A stretch of 10,707 nt of DNA from Lentisphaerota bacterium (GTDB lineage: Bacteria; Verrucomicrobiota; Kiritimatiellia; RFP12; UBA3636), in assembly GCA_022837245.1 (NCBI GenBank), contig JALHHX010000072.1, positions 1-10,707 on the forward strand, in the 5' to 3' direction. The position numbers and the translations under genes were made by a program. Below, in pieces: positions 6,028 to 10,707 of this stretch (the stretch's first letter is position 1; each line of letters starts with the position of its first letter). The notes beneath the pieces are model-generated. The model made no database searches. It worked only from the letters and a program-made list of their open reading frames with translations, and was not told where the DNA came from.

Positions 6028-6515
6028 TCCGTAATTCCCGTCTGTTTGCGATCCCCACCGAATATTGTCAATACCGCGTTGGTTTCCACGCGTACAAGAT
6101 GCAGCTTGGAATCCCAGTATAGGTTGGTTCCCGTGAGCCGGTTGCCATTGAACTCCATGTAAACCGGGCCGTAGCAGCGCGCTGTGTTGTACTTCTGGTT
6201 AAAGATTCCTTTTTCGGCGCGCGCCAGACCGTTGGTCTTTCCGTCTTCTGCCATGAGCTGGAGCAAGATGTTCCCCTCGGCGGTGACGCCCGTGTCCGTC
6301 ATCCATGCACGGTCTGCCGACAGCATGGTCTTGACGCGCCCGTTGTCGTAACGCTGCAAAGGCAGCTTGAGTCCCTCCACGACTTGCGCCATGTCGGTTA
6401 TCCCGCCGCCGGACTGTGCCTGCGCGTAAAAGCCCACCGCCGCCAATAAGCAGAACGCGAGCACCGCCGCCTGCCGCGCCTTGCTGCCGATAAAAATGTT
6501 TTTTATCTTGTTCAA
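6024..6515 (-). CDS. lptC: LPS export protein LptC-like
   Basis: Probable membrane-anchored LptC, the periplasmic part that takes LPS from the inner-membrane LptB2FG transporter and hands it to LptA. The 163-residue product has a basic start, a hydrophobic segment (about 14-31) and then beta-strand-like sequence typical of LptC/OstA folds, including the GNRLTGTNLYWDSK region near the C-terminus. The start is inferred as TTG at 6515, which overlaps the kdsA stop (TTGA); there is no in-frame ATG before the hydrophobic segment, and GGAGAA lies upstream at somewhat long spacing. Sequence identity to LptC is weak in general, so the call leans on position immediately before lptA and lptB, size and topology. 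It also overlaps lptA by 4 bases (ATGA). Confidence 0.85.
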   Translation of the reverse strand: MNKIKNIFIGSKARQAAVLAFCLLAAVGFYAQAQSGGGITDMAQVVEGLKLPLQRYDNGRVKTMLSADRAWMTDTGVTAEGNILLQLMAEDGKTNGLARAEKGIFNQKYNTARCYGPVYMEFNGNRLTGTNLYWDSKLHLVRVETNAVLTIFGGDRKQTGITE

Positions 6516-7372
6516 ATTTTTGATTTCTCCGCGATCGCGTTTATCGCCGTCAGCTCTCTCCAGAGCCCCGGCATTTTAGAGAAGGCGATGGCGTTCGCCG
6601 CGTCGGAAAGCGCCTTGGAAGGGTCGATGTGCGTCTCGATGAACACGCCGTCCACCGCTCCAGTCGCCACCGCCGCGCGTGCCAATGCCGGTGCCCATTT
6701 GCCATCCCCGCCGCTGCCGCTCCCCAGCGCCCCAGGACGCTGCACGGAATGAGTCGCGTCGAATATCACAGGATACCCGAATTCGCGCATTATAAGCAGA
6801 TTGCGCATGTCCGCCACTAGATTGCGGTAGCCAAACGACGTTCCCCGGTCGGTCAGCAGGATCTTCTTGTTCCCTGTCGATTCGATTTTGCCGATTACGT
6901 GCTCCATGTCCTCCGCAGCCATGCTCTGCATTTTCTTGACGTTCACGACGCAGCCCGTCTCTCCTGCAGCCACCAGTAAATCCGTTTGGCGGCAGAGGAA
7001 CGCCGGAATTTGAAGGATGTCCACATACTTGGCAACTTCGCAAGCCTGCCACGGTTCGTGTATGTCCGTCACCACGGGAACGCAAAAGGTGTTGCGAACT
7101 TCCGCAAGAATCTCCAACCCCATCTCTATGCCAGGCCCGCGGTAGCTCTCGACAGACGATCTGTTCGCCTTGTCGAACGAGGCCTTGAAGACAAACGGTA
7201 TGTCCAGCTTCCCCGCCATATCCGCGAGCTTGCGAGCGATCTCTAAACAACCCTCACGGGATTCTATCACGCACGGCCCCGCCATCAACGCCAGAGGCTT
7301 CGTTCCGCCGAACGACACAGGGAAAGCGCCGCCGGTGGACACCACGCGTCTTTTTGCTTTTTCCGCGCTCAT
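6512..7372 (-). CDS. kdsA: Kdo-8-phosphate synthase, metal-dependent type
   Basis: Condenses phosphoenolpyruvate with arabinose 5-phosphate to Kdo-8-phosphate, the first committed Kdo step; cytosolic. The open frame extends further upstream, but the ATG at 7372 overlaps the kdsB stop as ATGA and follows AAAGGGG at good spacing; the extra N-terminus lies inside kdsB and is unlike the family. The 286-residue protein shows AGPCVIES (31-38), FKASFDKANRSS (62-73), TDIHEPWQ (102-109), QIPAFLCRQTDL (121-132), LTDRGTSFGY (173-182), DATHSVQRPG (205-214) and ETHIDPSKALSDA (246-258). C34, H208, E246 and D257 match the metal ligands of Aquifex KdsA (C11, H185, E222, D233), whereas E. coli KdsA has Asn at the Cys position. 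It is therefore expected to need a divalent metal. Its stop overlaps the lptC start. Confidence 0.97.
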   Translation of the reverse strand: MSAEKAKRRVVSTGGAFPVSFGGTKPLALMAGPCVIESREGCLEIARKLADMAGKLDIPFVFKASFDKANRSSVESYRGPGIEMGLEILAEVRNTFCVPVVTDIHEPWQACEVAKYVDILQIPAFLCRQTDLLVAAGETGCVVNVKKMQSMAAEDMEHVIGKIESTGNKKILLTDRGTSFGYRNLVADMRNLLIMREFGYPVIFDATHSVQRPGALGSGSGGDGKWAPALARAAVATGAVDGVFIETHIDPSKALSDAANAIAFSKMPGLWRELTAINAIAEKSKI

Positions 7373-8115
7373 GTGAGTCCCCTTTCTTTGATTATGCGCT
7401 CGACCACAGCAACGTCTTCCGGCCGGTCCACGCCGATGCCCTTCTCGTTCGTGCGCACCACTCCGATGCGCCCGCCAATCCACATCGCGCGAAGCTGCTC
7501 AAGCGACTCCGCCTTTTCAAGCGCGCACGGCACCTCCGCGACAAGCTGCTTCAGAAACGCCCCGCGGTAGCCGTAGATGCCGATGTGCCGCTGGTAAAGC
7601 CCCGAAGCCATATCCGGTTCGCCGTCGCGCCTGCATGGCACCGGCAAACGCGAGAAGTAAAGCGCTCCGTCGAATGAATCCAGCACAACCTTGACAACGG
7701 TTCTAGACATCAAATCATCTGCAGAAGTTATCGGGGTGCAGGCAGTCGACATCTCCCATCGGTCGTCATCCGCAAGCTTAGCCGCCACCGCGCCAATCAA
7801 CGCAGGATCAATCAGCGGTTCATCGCCTTGGATGTTCACCACTATGTCGTCATCGCCGGCGCATGCCGCCTCCGCAACGCGGTCTGTACCGGAAGGGTGG
7901 TCTGACCTCGTCATCGCCACCCTGGCTCCGCTGCCCTTAACCGCTTCCGCAATACGCGCATCGTCCGTCGCAACCACGACTTCGCCGAGCCCCTCCGCTT
8001 TCATGCAGGCCTCAACGACCCAGCGAACAAGCGGCTTGCCGCAGATCGGCGCAAGGCTCTTGCCTGGAAAACGCGTCGAACCCCAACGCGAAGGTATCAC
8101 CCCGATCACTTTCAA
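7369..8115 (-). CDS. kdsB: CMP-Kdo synthetase (3-deoxy-manno-octulosonate cytidylyltransferase)
   Basis: Activates Kdo with CTP to give CMP-Kdo, the donor used to build the LPS inner core; cytosolic. The 248-residue protein has the full family pattern: IPSRWGSTRFPGKSL (about 7-21), VVVATDD (46-52), MTRSDHPSGTDRVAE (68-82), VNIQGDEPLI (93-102, with the metal-binding Asp), ALYFSRLPVP, GIYGYR, LEQLRAMW and GVDRPED near the C-terminus. The length equals that of E. coli KdsB. The start is a TTG set by the strong AGGAGG. Its stop overlaps the start of kdsA by 4 bases (ATGA), so the two Kdo genes are probably translationally coupled. Confidence 0.97.
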   Translation of the reverse strand: MKVIGVIPSRWGSTRFPGKSLAPICGKPLVRWVVEACMKAEGLGEVVVATDDARIAEAVKGSGARVAMTRSDHPSGTDRVAEAACAGDDDIVVNIQGDEPLIDPALIGAVAAKLADDDRWEMSTACTPITSADDLMSRTVVKVVLDSFDGALYFSRLPVPCRRDGEPDMASGLYQRHIGIYGYRGAFLKQLVAEVPCALEKAESLEQLRAMWIGGRIGVVRTNEKGIGVDRPEDVAVVERIIKERGLT

Positions 8116-8116
8116 A

Positions 8117-9025
8117 CTATCGCGCCTCCTGAACTAAGGGTGGCTCCTCTTCAGCTTTAGCCTCTTCTTCAACGGGTTCCGCTTTTTTGGACACTTCCTC
8201 CACGTCTTCTTCCGCGACCCCCTCAGCTGTTTCTTCGACTGCCGCAGGCGCGACTTCCACCACGTCTTCCACCGCGACTTTTTCAGATGTTTCCTCTACT
8301 GATGCGGTTGCATTAGCCGGTTCCCCAACTGCTGCGGGAGCATCAGCCTCAAGCCCACGCAGCACCAGCATCTCCCCAGTGTCTCCGAGCCCGAAAGGCT
8401 TGCCGTTTTCCACAAGCCATTCGCCATTGAACTCCACCGCGGAGTTGTCGATGAACTTCAGCGACACCACATCGAGCATCACTCCCGGATGTCCCTTTAC
8501 TTTGGCCGAGGATCGCGTCCAGTCCAACCCGGAAAACGTCTGTACCACATCTCCGTTTCCATCCTTGAACACGACGGATGCATCCACAAGTTCAAAGCCG
8601 AATTCCAATTTGTCTGCCAGCCTTGCCGCCACTTGGTCAAACCTACCGCCCTTCGCTACTTCGTAGGCTCGGGTGGGCGTCCAGCTGCCCAACTCTGATT
8701 TGAAGGCTGTGAATACTGGCCGTACCAGGCGAACATGGCGTTCGTGGCAGGGGCCGCACCCCGCCACACCCGCCTCGGGCGCCACAAGCAGCAAGTTGGT
8801 CGTGCCTCCGTCGGCATTGGACCACAGGCGTAGATCCGACACCACCAACTTCATCCCCCATGTGAGACCAGCAGAAGAGATATCCGCTTTGTAGCCGGTT
8901 TTGCGTTCGATGCATTTTGCGACACGCGCCGCCCCCACGTCGGTCCTAACAAACCAATGCGCGCAGGCGCACGCCGCCAAGGCGAGAACAATTGCAAGTA
9001 GTAGTAGTCTTTTTAAAGTGCGCAT
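8117..9025 (-). CDS. AsmA-like membrane-anchored protein with acidic repeat tail
   Basis: Function not established. The chosen ATG at 9025 has AGAAGGGAG 6 bases upstream; an in-frame GTG at 9058 lacks this. The 302-residue product begins with a basic end and one hydrophobic segment (about residues 5-24), so it is probably an inner-membrane anchor or signal peptide with the rest in the periplasm. Residues about 28-66 (RTDVGAARVAKCIERKTGY, then a short beta-rich stretch) resemble the start of AsmA/DUF748-type envelope proteins, which are linked to lipid traffic and outer-membrane assembly. Residues about 240-297 form a Glu/Ala/Val-rich, highly acidic low-complexity tail of roughly 20-residue imperfect repeats. 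It lies between alaS and kdsB with only 1 base before kdsB, and its last codons carry the kdsB ribosome site. The LPS-gene neighbourhood supports an envelope role. The AsmA link rests on the N-terminal pattern only. Confidence 0.75.
   Translation of the reverse strand: MRTLKRLLLLAIVLALAACACAHWFVRTDVGAARVAKCIERKTGYKADISSAGLTWGMKLVVSDLRLWSNADGGTTNLLLVAPEAGVAGCGPCHERHVRLVRPVFTAFKSELGSWTPTRAYEVAKGGRFDQVAARLADKLEFGFELVDASVVFKDGNGDVVQTFSGLDWTRSSAKVKGHPGVMLDVVSLKFIDNSAVEFNGEWLVENGKPFGLGDTGEMLVLRGLEADAPAAVGEPANATASVEETSEKVAVEDVVEVAPAAVEETAEGVAEEDVEEVSKKAEPVEEEAKAEEEPPLVQEAR
8125..8130 (-). promoter_or_regulatory. Shine-Dalgarno site for kdsB inside the preceding gene
   Basis: A perfect AGGAGG lies within the last codons (Gln-Glu-Ala-Arg) of the AsmA-like gene, 9 bases before a TTG codon at 8115. 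It decides the kdsB start, because no in-frame ATG is nearby and TTG gives the expected MKVIGVIPSRWGSTRFPGK N-terminus. The upstream TAG stop ends one base before the TTG, so re-initiation by the same ribosomes is likely. Confidence 0.75.
8193..8312 (-). repeat. 60-bp imperfect tandem repeat in the AsmA-like gene tail
   Basis: Two imperfect 60-base units (for example CACGTCTTCTTCCGCGAC at 8201 and CACGTCTTCCACCGCGAC at 8261 on the + strand) encode 20-residue repeats of the form VEETxExVAxEDVxEV. A third, more diverged unit may follow toward the C-terminus. Unit edges are approximate. Such in-frame repeats can expand or contract between strains without breaking the frame. Confidence 0.6.
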
Positions 9026-9042
9026 AAATGGCTCCCTTCTGC

Positions 9043-9066
9043 CCGCAGATTGTGCCACATCTGCGG
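9043..9066 (-). repeat. Intercistronic hairpin between alaS and the AsmA-like gene
   Basis: Perfect 8-bp inverted repeat CCGCAGAT / ATCTGCGG with an 8-base loop, just after the alaS stop and about 18 bases before the next start. No T-run follows it on the minus strand, so it is not a standard intrinsic terminator. It could stabilise the upstream mRNA end, act as a processing site or partly attenuate transcription. The structure is seen in the sequence; the role is inferred. Confidence 0.5.
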
Positions 9067-9080
9067 TGAAAACTCAACAG

Positions 9081-10707
9081 CTACTTCTCCAACACCGCCT
9101 TGATGCGTCGCACCCCCGCGCTCGAGGATTCTTCCTTGAGAATGCGGAAGTGACCCATCCCGCCAGTTCTCTCTACATGTGGACCGCCGCAAACCTCCTT
9201 GGAAAATTCACCTATGGAGTAAACTTTCAGTTTTTCATCGTATTTTTGCGTGAAAAGCGCCGTGGCTCCAGCCGCCTTGGCCTCATCCAGCGTCATTATT
9301 TCCATCGTCACCGGGAGGTCGGCCTCAATAACCTTGTTCACAATGCCTTCCACCTGCTTGATCTGCTCCGGGGTCATCTTGTCCGGGTGAGAGAAGTCGA
9401 ATCGCAAACGTTCGGGCGTAATGTTGGAACCCTTCTGGTTGACGTGCTCGCCAAGGGTCTCCTTTAGCGCGCGGTGGAGCAGGTGGGTAGCCGAGTGCAG
9501 AGCCGTGGTCTTGTCGGAGTGATCAGCAAGCCCTCCCTTGAACACGCCTTCTCCCTGCTTCGATAGTTCCTGGTGCTTCTTGAAAGCAGCTTCATAACCT
9601 TCCCGGTCAACCGTTAGCCCGGACTCCCTTGCCAAGTCCTCCGTAAATTCCAGCGGGAATCCGTAAGTGTCATACAGCTTGAACGCCGAGCGTCCGCTGA
9701 TCTGGGTCTGCCCGTGGGTCTTGAGCGCCTCCGCCATTTTGTCGAATTCGCGTTGGCCGGAAGCCAGGGTCTTTTCGAACCTCTCTTCCTCCTGAGTCAG
9801 CTCCGTCAGGATCAGATCCCGCTTTTCTTCCAACTCCGGGTAGGTGCCGCTATATTCGGCGATGATCACTTCAGCAAGCTGCGCGGTGTAACCGGTCGGG
9901 ATCCCCAGCGCTTTCGCGTGGCGTACGCTGCTACGTATGAGCCGGCGCAACACGTAGTTGGCCCCTATGTTGCCGGGCCGCACGCCGCCGCGCGGATCCC
10001 CGAGGATGAACACCGACGTGCGTATGTGGTCCGCTATTATGCGCTCGGAGCGCACCGCGGATTCTTCATCCGACGGTCTTTCCGCCGACAATTCGCGGAT
10101 TTTTGCCATTACGGGTGCGAAGAGCTCCGTTTCGTAGACGGTGTTCAACCCATTCATCATGCAAATCGTCCGCTCCACGCCCATGCCCGTGTCTACATTG
10201 TGCTGCTTCAGCGGCTCGTATTTGCCGTCCTCTCGCTTGTTGTACTGCATGAAGACGTCGTTCCATATCTCAACGTATTTCCCGCATTTGCAGCCGGGGC
10301 GGCATTCAGCCCCGCATTTTGGCTTGCCGGTGTCGATGAACATCTCCGTGTCCGGGCCGCACGGGCCGGTCTGTCCGGCAGGCCCCCACCAGTTGTCTTC
10401 TTTTGGCAGTTTGAAAATCCGATCTTCGGGCAGACCGAGGCTCTTCCAGATTCCGGCAGCCTCATCGTCAGCAGGGATTTCGCCCTCGCCGGCGAAGACC
10501 GTAACGTTGATTTTATCCGGCGAAAACCCCAGCTTTTCCGTCAAAAACTCGTACGACCACTCGATCGCCTCTTTCTTGAAATAGTCGCCAAGCGACCAGT
10601 TGCCTAGCATTTCGAAAAACGTCAGATGTGACGAATCACCGACGGAGTCGATGTCTCCAGTGCGCACGCACTTCTGCACGTCGGTGAGGCGTTTGCCAGC
10701 AGGATGG
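9081..10707 (-). CDS. alaS: Alanyl-tRNA synthetase, short form (5' end outside window)
   Basis: Attaches alanine to tRNA-Ala in the cytosol and clears mischarged tRNA. The frame is open to the window edge and reads HPAGKRLTDVQKC there, so the gene begins upstream of the window; about 541 residues are visible. Counting from the GTG (Val) codon at 10679 as residue 1, the class II aminoacylation part includes the conserved GQTGPCGPDTEMF (about 102-114) and a NVDTGMGVER stretch. A Cys-rich insert (C122, C126, C130, C132) lies between them. The editing domain has H395/H399 (HSATH) and C497/H501 (CGGPH), the usual metal-binding set. The protein stops 36 residues after C497 begins its motif, directly after GVRRIKAV, so the C-Ala (DHHA1) domain found in most bacterial AlaRS of about 870 residues is absent. 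The stop codon is a clean TAG. Likely first visible gene of the operon; 55 bases separate it from the next gene. The family call is secure. Confidence 0.97.
   Translation of the reverse strand, partial: HPAGKRLTDVQKCVRTGDIDSVGDSSHLTFFEMLGNWSLGDYFKKEAIEWSYEFLTEKLGFSPDKINVTVFAGEGEIPADDEAAGIWKSLGLPEDRIFKLPKEDNWWGPAGQTGPCGPDTEMFIDTGKPKCGAECRPGCKCGKYVEIWNDVFMQYNKREDGKYEPLKQHNVDTGMGVERTICMMNGLNTVYETELFAPVMAKIRELSAERPSDEESAVRSERIIADHIRTSVFILGDPRGGVRPGNIGANYVLRRLIRSSVRHAKALGIPTGYTAQLAEVIIAEYSGTYPELEEKRDLILTELTQEEERFEKTLASGQREFDKMAEALKTHGQTQISGRSAFKLYDTYGFPLEFTEDLARESGLTVDREGYEAAFKKHQELSKQGEGVFKGGLADHSDKTTALHSATHLLHRALKETLGEHVNQKGSNITPERLRFDFSHPDKMTPEQIKQVEGIVNKVIEADLPVTMEIMTLDEAKAAGATALFTQKYDEKLKVYSIGEFSKEVCGGPHVERTGGMGHFRILKEESSSAGVRRIKAVLEK

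Noticed and set aside
7373..7483. N-terminal extension of the kdsA frame by 37 codons
   Set aside because: It overlaps kdsB in another frame and is Arg/Gly-rich and unlike KdsA; the ATG at 7372 has a ribosome site and an ATGA overlap.
8193..8312. CRISPR-like or regulatory repeat array
   Set aside because: The repeats are in frame within a coding sequence, imperfect and without spacers; they encode a low-complexity protein tail.
9714..10607. Open frame of 297 codons on the + strand
   Set aside because: Antisense to alaS, whose motifs are complete; no ribosome site or family pattern.

Overview
The window looks like chromosomal DNA from a Gram-negative (diderm, LPS-making) bacterium. It carries Kdo synthesis genes (kdsA, kdsB), the Lpt lipopolysaccharide-export genes (lptC, lptA, lptB) and a lipid A acyltransferase. 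The short form of alanyl-tRNA synthetase, the small FmdB-type protein and the mix of ATG, GTG and TTG starts would fit a PVC-type lineage (Verrucomicrobiota, Kiritimatiellota or Lentisphaerota), but that placement is a guess from general character. No rRNA or marker gene here settles it.

Every convincing gene is on the minus strand, so the text reads from high to low coordinates. The block from 10707 down to 1685 looks like one long operon: alaS (5' end outside the window), an AsmA-like envelope protein, kdsB, kdsA, lptC, lptA, lptB, hpf, ptsH, an fmdB-type gene, a PEGA-like lipoprotein, an lpxL/htrB-type acyltransferase and a calcineurin-like phosphoesterase lipoprotein. Gaps are small (1 to 55 bases) and several junctions are 4-base stop/start overlaps (kdsB/kdsA, kdsA/lptC, lptC/lptA, and probably lpxL/phosphoesterase), which suggests translational coupling. 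KdsB and KdsA make and activate Kdo, LptC/A/B carry finished LPS toward the outer membrane, and the acyltransferase finishes lipid A. The lptC-lptA-lptB-hpf-HPr order is the known proteobacterial rpoN-locus order with rpoN, ptsN and rapZ absent.

From 1684 down to 1258 there is no convincing gene. This stretch holds a dense set of small inverted repeats and a G/C-rich hairpin. From 1257 down to the window edge there are two tandem genes for secreted or membrane-anchored proteins, each with a reading frame broken by what looks like a single-base indel. The second has a LamG/concanavalin-like stretch and runs into a perfect 16-bp palindrome at 83-117. They are either decaying genes or assembly errors near a sequence end.

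I see no CRISPR array, tRNA, rRNA, transposase, phage gene or recognisable defence system, and nothing that clearly amounts to a new biological system. The points most worth a second look are the AlaRS lacking C-Ala, the rpoN-less lpt-hpf-ptsH locus, the AsmA-like protein with its acidic repeat tail, and the structured, broken region at 1-1684.
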